From: Phycisphaerales bacterium
GTDB taxonomy: Bacteria > Planctomycetota > Phycisphaerae > Phycisphaerales > UBA1924
Length of the DNA: 64,000 nucleotides
NCBI GenBank assembly: GCA_027019265.1
Contig: JALUWX010000044.1
Location: forward strand, 1 to 64,000
Direction of reading: 5' to 3'
This document shows positions 50,509 to 59,175 of this stretch, piece by piece; the first letter of the stretch is position 1, and each line of letters begins with the position of its first letter. The position numbers and the translations under genes were made by a program. Below the pieces are notes generated by a model that was not told the DNA's origin, ran no database searches, and saw only the letters and a program-made list of their open reading frames with translations.

Positions 50509-52188
50509 ATGACGACCGACGCGCCCCAAACGCTCCGATCCATCACCACCGAGTTCCTCGAGACTGAAGCTCAGATCAAGCTGGGGGGAGGCCCCAAAGC
50601 GATCGAGCGCCAGCACCAGAAGGACCGGCTCACCGCGCGTGAACGGATCGAGAAGCTCATCGACAAAGACTCCCACTTCCAGGAGTTCGGGCTCTGGGCC
50701 GCGTACGGAATGTACAAAGAGCACGGGAGCGCGCCCGGCGCGGGGGTCGTCACGGGGATCGGGGATGTCCAGGGCGTGAAGCACATGATCATCGCGAACG
50801 ACGCGACCGTGAAAGCGGGCGCGTTCTTCCCCATGACCTGCAAGAAGATCATCCGCGCCCAGACCATCGCGCAGATGGCGCGTCTCCCCCTCCTCTACCT
50901 CGTGGACAGCGCCGGGGTCTTCCTCCCCCTCCAGGAGGACGTCTTCCCGGACACCGACGACTTCGGGCGCATCTTCCGGAACAACGCCGTCATCAGCGCC
51001 GAGGGGATCCCCCAGATCGCCGCGATCATGGGTTTCTGTGTCGCCGGCGGCGGGTACCTCCCCGTCCTGTGCGACACCCTTCTCATGACCGAGGGCTCCG
51101 GGCTCTACCTCGCCGGACAAGCACTCGTCAAAGCAGCGATCGGCCAGGACGTCTCCGACGAAGAGCTCGGGGGCGCACAGATGCACGCGCAGATCTCCGG
51201 GACCATCGATTTCCGCGAACCCGACGACAACGCCTGTCTCGCGCGTCTCCGCTCACTCGTCGCCAAGTACCCCGCGCGCGAAGCCCCCATCGACCCCGCA
51301 GAGCGCGAGCGCCAGCGCCCCCACCGCTCACCCGAGGAGATCTACGACGTCTTCACGGACAAGCCGGGTCAGCAGTACGACGTGAAGGACGTCATCGCGT
51401 GTCTCGTGGACACGGGCACAAAACAGGACGGCGACTCCCAAACCCTCGCGCCCGACTTCGACGAGTACAAGCCCGAGTACGGCCAGTCCCTCGTGTGCGG
51501 GTACGCCACCATCGGAGGCCACCCCGTCGGGATCGTCGCGAACCAGGGCAAGCTCACCCAGGCCGTCACCGCCGGGGGGAAGGCGGGTCCGGGGAAAGCG
51601 ACGCGCATGCCGCGCGTCATCTACGACGACAGCGCCGATAAGTCCGCGCGGTTCATCATGGACTGCAACCAGCGCAAGATCCCCATCATCTTCCTCCACG
51701 ACACCACGGGCTTCATGGTCGGGCGCGACTCCGAGCAGGGCGGGATCATCCGCGCGGGCGCGAAGATGGTCAACGCGATGTCGAACTGTGTCGTCCCCAA
51801 GATCGTCGTCGTCATGGGGGGCTCCTTCGGCGCGGGGAACTACGCGATGTGCGGGCGCGCGTTCGACCAGTTCATTTCCTTTGCATGGCCGGGTTCCAAA
51901 TGCGCCGTCATGGGCGCGGGTTCCGCAACCGGGACTCTCGCGATGATCGAGGAACGCTCCCGCGCACGCAAGGGCGAAGAGATCGACGAAGCAACCCACA
52001 AAGCAATCCTCGATGCCGTCGCGCAGTCCTACAACGAACAGCAGGACATCCGACACGGAGCGGCCCGTGGATGGGTGGACCGGATCATCGAACCCCACAA
52101 AACCCGCGACGAGCTCATCACAGCCCTCGACTCCACCCTCGGGTGGGACTGGGACAAGGAGTTCAAGACGGGTGTGCTCCAGACCTAA
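50509..52188 (+). CDS. Acyl-CoA carboxylase, carboxyltransferase beta subunit (methylcrotonyl-CoA type)
   Basis: 559 residues of tandem crotonase-like carboxyltransferase domains. Blocks such as KDRLTARERIEKLIDKDSHFQEFGLWAAYGMY, YLVDSAGVFLPLQEDVFPD, VAGGGYLPVLCD, PGKATRMPRVIYDDSADKSARF and GGSFGAGNYAMCGRAF match 3-methylcrotonyl-CoA carboxylase beta (MccB/LiuB), more than propionyl-CoA types. It carboxylates methylcrotonyl-CoA in leucine breakdown with a biotin-carrying alpha subunit, which is not found in the window. HMG-CoA lyase and hydratase genes follow, supporting this assignment. Confidence 0.88.
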   Translation: MTTDAPQTLRSITTEFLETEAQIKLGGGPKAIERQHQKDRLTARERIEKLIDKDSHFQEFGLWAAYGMYKEHGSAPGAGVVTGIGDVQGVKHMIIANDATVKAGAFFPMTCKKIIRAQTIAQMARLPLLYLVDSAGVFLPLQEDVFPDTDDFGRIFRNNAVISAEGIPQIAAIMGFCVAGGGYLPVLCDTLLMTEGSGLYLAGQALVKAAIGQDVSDEELGGAQMHAQISGTIDFREPDDNACLARLRSLVAKYPAREAPIDPAERERQRPHRSPEEIYDVFTDKPGQQYDVKDVIACLVDTGTKQDGDSQTLAPDFDEYKPEYGQSLVCGYATIGGHPVGIVANQGKLTQAVTAGGKAGPGKATRMPRVIYDDSADKSARFIMDCNQRKIPIIFLHDTTGFMVGRDSEQGGIIRAGAKMVNAMSNCVVPKIVVVMGGSFGAGNYAMCGRAFDQFISFAWPGSKCAVMGAGSATGTLAMIEERSRARKGEEIDEATHKAILDAVAQSYNEQQDIRHGAARGWVDRIIEPHKTRDELITALDSTLGWDWDKEFKTGVLQT

Positions 52189-52230
52189 CGCGCCAACAAT
52201 CACGCGCAGGCCGACCAAGGAGCGACAGAG

Positions 52231-52698
52231 ATGAACCCCAAACGAATCACCACCATCCTCGGTGCGATCGCCGCAACGGTTCTGCTCCAGGGCTGCATCG
52301 TCCAGGACATCCACGACCAGATCGCGCTCTCCAACGAGAAGCTCGCCGCGATCGATGAGAACTTCGCGAAGGTCGAACGCGCCAACGCGCTCCTCGAATC
52401 GCTCCAGACCCAGCTCGACGAGATCCTCGTCCCCGTGAACCAGAACCTGGGCTCCATCGAAGCACGCCTCGCGAGCATCGATGCGCAGCTCGAGCGGATC
52501 AACACCAACCTCGAGTCGATGGACACGAGCATCGAGCAGGTCGAAGCGGACCTCAAGTCCGTGAGCGCTTCGCTGACCTCGCTCCGCAAGACGATCAGCA
52601 ACATCGACTCGACGATCCCCTTCCTCAAGTTCTCCGGGGACGACGAGGAAGAGAGCAAACCCGCATCGCCGGAGAGTCAGCAGGACGGGTCCAACTAA
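52231..52698 (+). CDS. Small coiled-coil lipoprotein
   Basis: 155 residues. Signal with lipobox AATVLLQG-C22, then a nearly continuous helical stretch (LSNEKLAAIDENFAKVERANALLESLQTQLDE, LERINTNLESMDTSIEQVEADLKSV) with Leu/Ile at heptad spacing, then an acidic, disordered end (DDEEESKPASPESQQ). Resembles Lpp- or YadA-stalk-like envelope coils in architecture only. It lies between the carboxylase and HMG-CoA lyase genes, on the + strand, and interrupts the catabolic cluster. Function unknown. Confidence 0.75.
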   Translation: MNPKRITTILGAIAATVLLQGCIVQDIHDQIALSNEKLAAIDENFAKVERANALLESLQTQLDEILVPVNQNLGSIEARLASIDAQLERINTNLESMDTSIEQVEADLKSVSASLTSLRKTISNIDSTIPFLKFSGDDEEESKPASPESQQDGSN

Positions 52699-52760
52699 AA
52701 AGCGAGCGACGCACGCGCATCGCCCGCCGGAGGTTGTCCGGGAACCCTGTCTCCGCGCGA

Positions 52761-53384
52761 TCAGCTCCTTCGACGGCGCGCCATCGCGATCCCGACGATC
52801 CCGAAGCACGCGATCGCGCCCGGCGCGGGGATCGCTTGGTTCGACACCCGAACGGAGTCGTGCATCAGGAACCCGCCGGCGCCGTCGTTGTAGTTCGAGA
52901 CGACCTCGATCCGATCGAACCCGTCCGCGACGCTCCAACCGCTCCATGTCCACTCACCCCCGACCCGCGCGGAGACAGTCGATTCGCCCAGCATGGTGTC
53001 GCCGCTGTAGAAGCGGATGACCCCGTCCGCCGTGTCGGAGATCGTCGCGAAGAATCCGCCGAAGGCGTACTGGGATGTCCCGAAGGTGTACGAGATCCCA
53101 CCGCGTGTGTTCCCCAGCATCGAGCCGTCGTACGCGTTCGTGCTGTACTGCCCGGACAGGATCCAGCTGTTGGTCGTGTGGATCCAGCCCGAGTCCTCAG
53201 CGAAGACCTGCCCGATCCCCCCCATGATGTCCTGCGCGTTGGTCTCGAAGACCCATCGCTCGTCGTCGAAACCTTCGAACGACAGCGAGCTGAACTCGCC
53301 GATGCTGGTGATATCCGCCATTGCGCCGGCGCTGATCGCACCGATCGCGATCATCCCAGTCCGTGTCCGTGCGACCCGAATCAT
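52761..53384 (-). CDS. PEP-CTERM-like exported protein
   Basis: 207 residues. N-terminal hydrophobic signal (MIAIGAISAGAMA), a beta-rich Gly/Ser/Tyr/Trp body, and a C-terminal sorting anchor: AIPAPGAIACFGIVGIAMARRRRS, i.e. Pro-Ala-Pro-Gly motif, transmembrane helix and Arg cluster. PEP-CTERM-like proteins are processed by an exosortase and surface-displayed; no exosortase gene is in the window. The gene lies opposite to its neighbours and separates them. Confidence 0.85.
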   Translation of the reverse strand: MIRVARTRTGMIAIGAISAGAMADITSIGEFSSLSFEGFDDERWVFETNAQDIMGGIGQVFAEDSGWIHTTNSWILSGQYSTNAYDGSMLGNTRGGISYTFGTSQYAFGGFFATISDTADGVIRFYSGDTMLGESTVSARVGGEWTWSGWSVADGFDRIEVVSNYNDGAGGFLMHDSVRVSNQAIPAPGAIACFGIVGIAMARRRRS

Positions 53385-53581
53385 GCCGAGCTCCTTGCCG
53401 CGAGTCCCTGAACGATCGTCCCGACGACGATCATCTCCTTGAATCTAGATTCCAAAGCGCACATCACAAGAGGCTCTGCCTAGAGGACTTGCACCTTCTC
53501 CGGGACCACAGTCACGACCCGCGCGATCCGGACCCGGGTGGTCCGATACACTTCCACGCGCTCATTGAGGAACCCAACGAG

Positions 53582-54514
53582 ATGACCCCACCCACGATCC
53601 GGATCACCGATGTCGCGCCCCGGGACGGGCTCCAAGCGGAGCACGCGATCATCGACACACCGACCAAGTCCAAGCTCGTCACGCTCGTCCAGGAGACAGG
53701 CGTAGACGAGGTGGAAGTCTCGTCCTTTGTCTCCCCGAAATGGGTGCCCCAGCTCTCCGACGCCGCCCATCTCTTCTCCACCCTCGCGCCGGCCAAACCC
53801 GACAACGTCCTCTACTCCGCGCTCGTGCCCAACGAGAAGGGGCTCGACGCCGCGCTCACCGTCAACCGTTCCGCGCGTCAGGACCACGGGGTCGAGCGGC
53901 TCATCGACAAGGTCTCCGTCTTCACCAGCGCCTCCGAGGGCTTCGCGCTGAAAAACACCAACGCAACGATCGAGGAAACCCTCAAACGCTTCGCGCCCCT
54001 CATCCCCCGCGCCAAAGAACACAGGCTCCGCACACGCGCCTACATCTCCTGTGTCGTCCGTTGTCCCTTCGACGGCGACGTCTCCCCCGTCCAGGTCGCC
54101 GACGTCGCCTCGCGCCTCCTCGAACTGGGCGCGGACGAGATCGACCTCGGAGACACCATCGGCGCCGCAACCCCCGACACGATCGAAGCTGTGATCCTCG
54201 AAGTCATCGACCGGCTCGACGGTCGCGCCACCAACGACTTCGGGGACCCCACCCTCACCCTCCATCTCCACGACACCTTCGGGAACGCGGGCGCGTGTGT
54301 CGAACGCGCCCTCGAGCTCGGGGTCCGCTCTTTCGACTCCTCCGCAGGGGGTCTCGGGGGGTGCCCCTACGCCTCCAAAGACGGCCAACGCGCCCCGGGG
54401 AACATCGCGACCTCGACCCTCGTGCACGCGATCGAACGCGCCGGGATCCCCCATTCAATCGACATCGAACAACTCAACCGCGCCTCCACCTTCGCGCAAG
54501 GACTCATCGGATGA
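53582..54514 (+). CDS. Hydroxymethylglutaryl-CoA lyase
   Basis: 310 residues; splits HMG-CoA into acetoacetate and acetyl-CoA, the end of leucine catabolism. Recognised by ITDVAPRDGLQAE (metal Asp, Arg41-type), SSFVSPKWVPQLSDA, IDLGDTIGAATP, LTLHLHDTFGNAGA (metal His pair) and the Cys loop GGLGGCPYASKD near the C-terminus. ATGA overlap with the next crotonase shows coupling. With the methylcrotonyl-CoA carboxylase subunit upstream this gives two steps of the pathway. Confidence 0.93.
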   Translation: MTPPTIRITDVAPRDGLQAEHAIIDTPTKSKLVTLVQETGVDEVEVSSFVSPKWVPQLSDAAHLFSTLAPAKPDNVLYSALVPNEKGLDAALTVNRSARQDHGVERLIDKVSVFTSASEGFALKNTNATIEETLKRFAPLIPRAKEHRLRTRAYISCVVRCPFDGDVSPVQVADVASRLLELGADEIDLGDTIGAATPDTIEAVILEVIDRLDGRATNDFGDPTLTLHLHDTFGNAGACVERALELGVRSFDSSAGGLGGCPYASKDGQRAPGNIATSTLVHAIERAGIPHSIDIEQLNRASTFAQGLIG

Positions 54515-55248
54515 GCGAGACCCTGATCCAATCCGACACCTCGAACTCAATCACCACGATTACCCTCGAGCGACCTGACAAGCGCAACGCGATGACCCCG
54601 GGCATGCTCGATCAGCTGCTGAGCGCGATCGAAGCCGTCGACAACGACACCCGGGCCGTCATCCTCCAGGGCTCAGGCCCAACCTTCTGCGCCGGGTTCG
54701 ATCTCAAGATGTGCGCCAATGACCCGAGCGGCGACACCATCCGCGCCCTCCTCACCGGGCTCTCGAACTGTGTCCGCGCGCTCCGCGCCCTCCCCCAGCC
54801 CGTGGTCCTGTCGATCCACGGCGCGGCCGTCGCCGGGGGGTGCGCCCTCCTCGGGGGCGCGGACATCGTCGTCGCGCACCCCGAGACCAAACTCGGGTAC
54901 CCCGTCGTCAAGATCGGGGTCTCCCCGGCCGTCTCCGCGCCTTTCCTCAGCGCCTCCATCCCCGACGGCCCGACCCGCGCGCTCCTCATGGACCCCGACC
55001 TCATCCGCGCCCAGCGCGCCCTCGAGCTCGGGCTCATCCACGAACTCGACGAACACACCCACGACCGCGCCCTCAAGATCGCACAGACCCTCGCGAACAA
55101 ACCCATCGCCGGGGTCCGCGCGACCAAAGCGCTGTGCAACGAGATCGGATCCCCGCGCACCGACCACGCAGACAACGCGCTCCGCGCATCCCTCTCCGGC
55201 GCAGGATCCGAAGAAGAACGCGCCATGCTCGGCGCCCTCTGGTCATAA
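54511..55248 (+). CDS. Crotonase-family protein lacking both usual catalytic Glu
   Basis: 245 residues of one enoyl-CoA hydratase/isomerase domain (ERPDKRNAMTPGMLDQLLSAIEA; GPTFCAGFDLKM). The first catalytic Glu position, in the GGG.EL block, reads AGGCALLGG (Ala), and the second (PExxLG) reads GYPVVKIG (Val). Typical hydratases use both Glu. It may instead be an isomerase, thioesterase or a non-catalytic partner of the next, closely related gene. ATGA overlap with HMG-CoA lyase and a ten-base gap to the next ATG indicate one operon. Confidence 0.82.
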   Translation: MSETLIQSDTSNSITTITLERPDKRNAMTPGMLDQLLSAIEAVDNDTRAVILQGSGPTFCAGFDLKMCANDPSGDTIRALLTGLSNCVRALRALPQPVVLSIHGAAVAGGCALLGGADIVVAHPETKLGYPVVKIGVSPAVSAPFLSASIPDGPTRALLMDPDLIRAQRALELGLIHELDEHTHDRALKIAQTLANKPIAGVRATKALCNEIGSPRTDHADNALRASLSGAGSEEERAMLGALWS

Positions 55249-55258
55249 GGACTCCCCC

Positions 55259-56026
55259 ATGAGCGACCTCGTCACCCTCACCCACGACAACGCGATCTCC
55301 ACGATGACCATCAACCGCGCCGACGCGCGGAACGCGCTCTCGATCGATCTCCTCGACGAGATGCACCGCGCCATCGACGAACTCGCGAACACCGACACCC
55401 ATGTCCTCGTTCTCACCGGGTCGGGCAAAGCGTTCTGCGCGGGGATGGACCTCAAGGCCGTCCTCATCGAGCTCTCGGGAGACGAAACACTCGGGGAACA
55501 GCTCCTCACCTCCCTCGCGCGCTTCACCCTCAAGCTCCGCGCCCTCCCCAAGGTCGTCATCGCGAGCGTGAACGGCGCGGCCGTCGGCGGCGGGTGCGGA
55601 CTCACCTGCGTCTGCGATGTCACCATCTCCCACACCGAAGCCAAGCTCGGGTTCCCCGAAGTGGACCTCGGGCTCTGCCCGGCCGTCATCGCGCCCTGGG
55701 TTGTCCGCAAGCTCGGCCCGAGCGTCGCGCGTCGCGCCATGCTCATGGGAGGAGTCATGTCCGGGGTCGAAGCCCACTCCATCGGGCTCGTCGATCACCT
55801 CGCGCCCTCGCGCGAGGAACTCGGCACCCTGACCGACACCGTCGCGCAGCGCCTCGCTTCGGGTGGACCCAAAGCGCTCGGGACCACCAAGGACCTCCTC
55901 AACACCCTCGACGGGTCCCTCGACGAATCGCAACTGTTACGCGCCGCCCAGCTCAGCGCCTCCGTCCTCCGCACTCCCGAAGCGCAAGCGGCCCTCGGTG
56001 CACGGATGAACCACACCAAGGGCTGA
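55259..56026 (+). CDS. Methylglutaconyl-CoA hydratase-like crotonase
   Basis: 255 residues. INRADARNALSIDLLDEMHRAIDEL and GKAFCAGMDLKA form the N-terminal crotonase block; VGGGCGLTCVCDVTIS and GFPEVDLGLCPAVIAPWVVRKLG closely resemble the AUH/LiuC family, where one Glu (PEVxLG) does most of the work. It should hydrate 3-methylglutaconyl-CoA to HMG-CoA, bridging carboxylase and lyase. The preceding gene is a paralogue. Start ATG 55259 lies ten bases after the previous stop. Confidence 0.85.
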   Translation: MSDLVTLTHDNAISTMTINRADARNALSIDLLDEMHRAIDELANTDTHVLVLTGSGKAFCAGMDLKAVLIELSGDETLGEQLLTSLARFTLKLRALPKVVIASVNGAAVGGGCGLTCVCDVTISHTEAKLGFPEVDLGLCPAVIAPWVVRKLGPSVARRAMLMGGVMSGVEAHSIGLVDHLAPSREELGTLTDTVAQRLASGGPKALGTTKDLLNTLDGSLDESQLLRAAQLSASVLRTPEAQAALGARMNHTKG

Positions 56027-56179
56027 TCCGACCACGAAACTGTTCGCTGAACCCGGGATGAAGTGACTAGAATCCCCAACGCCGACGAACGCGGTCGTCG
56101 GCCCGCGCGATCAGCACCACAGCGCCCGATCGCACGCTCCATCAGCGTGGGCGCGACCCCCGCCGCGTATGAGGACTCC

Positions 56180-57067
56180 ATGGTCGATAACCTCCTCCCG
56201 GTCGAACTCTCCACCAGCGCCTCCGGCGGCACCATCGCCGTGCTCACCTTGGTGCAATCCGATCGACCCGTGGTCGTCATCGACCAATCCCTCCTCAAAC
56301 AACTCAACGCGACCCTCGACACCCTCCCGGACAACCTCGAAGGGTTCGTCCTCGCTTCGGGCGCACCCCGTGCGTTCGTCGCCGGCGCCGACCTCAAGTC
56401 GATCATGTCGATGAACGACGACGAGCTCCACACCTACCTCGAGTACGGCGCGACCGTCTTCCAGCGCATCGCGGACCTCCCGTGCACGACGGCCGCCGCG
56501 ATCCACTCCGTCGCGCTCGGGGGAGGGCTCGAACTCGCGATGCACTGCGACGGGCTCATCGGGTGTGTCGATCCCGAAGCCAAGCCCTTCCTCATCGGTC
56601 TCCCCGAAGCCGGGCTCAAGATCTGCCCGGGCTGGGGCGGGACCAACCTCCTTGTCGCGCGCATCGATCCCTACAACGCGATCGTCGCAACAGCGAACGG
56701 TGTCCCGATGAAGTCCGACAGTGCGCTCGAAGCAAAGCTTTTCGACGCCGTCGTCCAATCACACGATGAACTCATCGAAGCGGCGAAAGCCTGGGTCTCG
56801 ACGACCCCCACCCCTACCCGGAACAAGGCCCCGTCCCGGATCATCGATCCAGATAACAGAGCCAGAATAGCAACGGCGCTCGAGAAAGCCCGCGCGGATC
56901 TCGAACCGAGCCCCCACGTCGATGCCGTCCTCGATTGTGTCGATACAGGTATCAACGAGGGCTGGCACGAGGCCATCGCCAAGGAACGCGAGCACCTGGT
57001 CGCGCTCCGCCACACCCAGCCCGCGCAGGACGCCATCAACGCGTTCTTCGCGAAGTCCAAGAAATGA
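56180..57067 (+). CDS. Enoyl-CoA hydratase/isomerase-family protein
   Basis: 295 residues. The crotonase core keeps both active-site Glu: ALGGGLELAMHCD and GLPEAGLKICPGWGGTN. The N-terminal TIAVLTLVQSDRPVVVIDQSLLKQLNATLD and AFVAGADLKSIMSMNDDEL are like the hydratase part of FadB/FadJ. A longer C-terminal tail of about 90 residues replaces the dehydrogenase domain. GAGGA just upstream decides ATG 56180; an in-frame GTG 56063 is not preferred. TAGAAT at 56068-56073 could be a -10 for this gene. Confidence 0.85.
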   Translation: MVDNLLPVELSTSASGGTIAVLTLVQSDRPVVVIDQSLLKQLNATLDTLPDNLEGFVLASGAPRAFVAGADLKSIMSMNDDELHTYLEYGATVFQRIADLPCTTAAAIHSVALGGGLELAMHCDGLIGCVDPEAKPFLIGLPEAGLKICPGWGGTNLLVARIDPYNAIVATANGVPMKSDSALEAKLFDAVVQSHDELIEAAKAWVSTTPTPTRNKAPSRIIDPDNRARIATALEKARADLEPSPHVDAVLDCVDTGINEGWHEAIAKEREHLVALRHTQPAQDAINAFFAKSKK

Positions 57068-57128
57068 CAACCCCAACGCCGCCGGGCTCGCAGGCCCGCG
57101 TAGCGCATTGATGACGAGGAGAAACACC

Positions 57129-59111
57129 ATGGCCGAAACTCAGAAAGCCGACCTCAAGAACATGAAGGGCGTCTCCGACCGCGATAAGGAGATGATCGCC
57201 GACGCCGAAACCCTCCTCGGCCCGGAACCCTCCGAGATGGGTGTCGTCAAGAACTACTTCTGGGGCCGGCTCCGCGAAGAGCTCCTCTTCCCCTACCCCG
57301 AGATCGCGAAGACCGCGCCCGAGGAAACCGCCGAGTGCGATCAGCTCCTCGCAGAACTCAGGACCTACCTCGACAACGAACACCCGGCCGTCGAGATCGA
57401 CCAAGAGCAGTACATCCCCGAGTGGGTCATCAAGAAGCTCTTCGACATGGGCGTCCTCGGGATGACCATCCCCAAGGAGTTCGGTGGTCTCGGGATGGGG
57501 ATCACCTCGTACAACCGGGTCCTCGAAGCGCTCGGCTCGAAGTGCGGATCCACGGCCGTCATGGTCTCGGCGCACCAGTCCATCGGGTGCAAGGCCGTCA
57601 TGCTCTACGGCACCGAACAGCAGAAGAAAGACTGGCTCCCCAAGCTCGCGCGCGAATGGCTCAGCGCCTTCTGCCTCTCCGAGCCCCAGGTCGGGTGTGA
57701 CGCGGGTGGTCAGGAAACCACCATCACCCTCTCCGACGACGGCGAGCACTACATCGTCAACGGCGAGAAGAAATGGGCCACCTCCGGCGCGATCTCCGGG
57801 CTCTTCACCGTCATGGGCAAGCAGACCATCGACGGCAAAGAGCGCGTGACGGCCGTTGTCTGCACCCCCGACATGGACGGGATCGAGATCTTCTCGAAGA
57901 ACCGCTCCAAGATGTGTATCCGGGGCACCTGGCAGGCGCGCATCCGCTTCACCAACGTGAAGGTCCCCAAAGCCAATCTCCTCCACAAGGAGGGCAAGGG
58001 GCTCAACGTCGCGCTCACCTGTCTCAACTACGGGCGCTGCACCCTCAGCGCCGGGATGCTCGGTGGCGCGAAGACCGCGCGCGACCAAGCGACCAAGTGG
58101 GCGCAGACCCGCTACCAGTTCAAACGCCCTATCGCCGACTTCGAGCTCGTCCAGAAGCGCGTCGCGTACATGGCCTCGCTCTGCTACGCGATGGAATCCG
58201 TCCTCTACATGACGACCGGGATGCTCGATCGTCACGACGAGGACATCATGCTCGAAACCGCGATCTGCAAGGTCTTCTGCTCCGAGATGGGCTGGCGCAC
58301 CGTGGACAACGCCCTCCAGATCATGGGCGGCGAAGGCACCATGACCGAGAACGAGCTCGAGCGCATCTTCCGTGACTCGCGCATCAACACCATCGTCGAA
58401 GGCGCGAACGAGGTCATGCAGTCCTTCATCTTCGCCTACGGCGGCAAGCAGCTCGCCGAGAAGATGCTCGGGATCAAGGAGATGGTGGACAACAAGAAGT
58501 TCACCCCCACCCTCCTCAAAGCCGCCATGCCCCTCGGGACCGAGGTCTTCCTCGGGATCCGGCGCAAAGCCCCCGAGATCAACAAGGTCCACCCCTCCCT
58601 CGCGCCCTACGCGAGCCGGGTCTGCAAGCTGATCTCCGAACTCACCTACCAGTTCAAGATCATCTCCAAGAAGAAGGACGCCGCGATCGTGACGGCCCAA
58701 GCGACCCAGGCCCGCTTGGCCGACGCGGCGCTCTACATCCACGCATGGAACTGCACCCTCTCCCGACTCGATGCCGACATCCGCAACAACGAGTCCGGGA
58801 CCGAGTTCGAGCGCAACAAGGCCGCCGCGATCCACTTCTTCGATGTCGCGGAGCTCGAGATCCACAAGGCCTTCCGTGAGCTCCACGAGAACGCCGACGA
58901 CACCATGCTCCAAGCGGCCAAGGCCGCCTTCGCGCACTCAGACACCCTCGACAACGCGAAGTTCGCGATCCCCGAGAGCTCCCCGAGTTCCAAGGGCACC
59001 GGGCGTCCCCTCCCCCAGGACCACATCAAGCAGTTCCCCGGCACCGGCTCGGGTGTCTCCGGCGGCACCGGGCGCGAACACATGCAGGACACGATCGAAC
59101 AGCTCCACTGA
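57129..59111 (+). CDS. Long acyl-CoA dehydrogenase (VLCAD/ACAD9-like)
   Basis: 660 residues. The flavin dehydrogenase core is clear: DMGVLGMTIPKEFGGLGM, AFCLSEPQVGCDAGG, WATSGAISGLFTVMGKQ, QFKRPIADFELVQKRVAYMA, MGGEGTMTENELERIFRDSRI, with the catalytic base Glu in NTIVEGANEVM. A roughly 180-residue C-terminal extension (after KFTPTLLKAAM) with helices fits the membrane-binding VLCAD/ACAD9 class, used for long-chain acyl-CoA or, in ACAD9, complex I assembly. It lies 61 bases after the hydratase. Terminator follows. Confidence 0.9.
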   Translation: MAETQKADLKNMKGVSDRDKEMIADAETLLGPEPSEMGVVKNYFWGRLREELLFPYPEIAKTAPEETAECDQLLAELRTYLDNEHPAVEIDQEQYIPEWVIKKLFDMGVLGMTIPKEFGGLGMGITSYNRVLEALGSKCGSTAVMVSAHQSIGCKAVMLYGTEQQKKDWLPKLAREWLSAFCLSEPQVGCDAGGQETTITLSDDGEHYIVNGEKKWATSGAISGLFTVMGKQTIDGKERVTAVVCTPDMDGIEIFSKNRSKMCIRGTWQARIRFTNVKVPKANLLHKEGKGLNVALTCLNYGRCTLSAGMLGGAKTARDQATKWAQTRYQFKRPIADFELVQKRVAYMASLCYAMESVLYMTTGMLDRHDEDIMLETAICKVFCSEMGWRTVDNALQIMGGEGTMTENELERIFRDSRINTIVEGANEVMQSFIFAYGGKQLAEKMLGIKEMVDNKKFTPTLLKAAMPLGTEVFLGIRRKAPEINKVHPSLAPYASRVCKLISELTYQFKIISKKKDAAIVTAQATQARLADAALYIHAWNCTLSRLDADIRNNESGTEFERNKAAAIHFFDVAELEIHKAFRELHENADDTMLQAAKAAFAHSDTLDNAKFAIPESSPSSKGTGRPLPQDHIKQFPGTGSGVSGGTGREHMQDTIEQLH

Positions 59112-59135
59112 TCGATCGACAATCCAGACCTTCGA

Positions 59136-59162
59136 AACCGGAGCCAGGCGCTCCGGTTTTTT
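59136..59162 (+). terminator. Rho-independent terminator of the acyl-CoA operon
   Basis: Stem AACCGGAGC (59136-59144) / GCTCCGGTT (59150-59158), then TTTT. Five-base loop. Confidence 0.85.
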
Positions 59163-59175
59163 CATGCCGGTTCCA

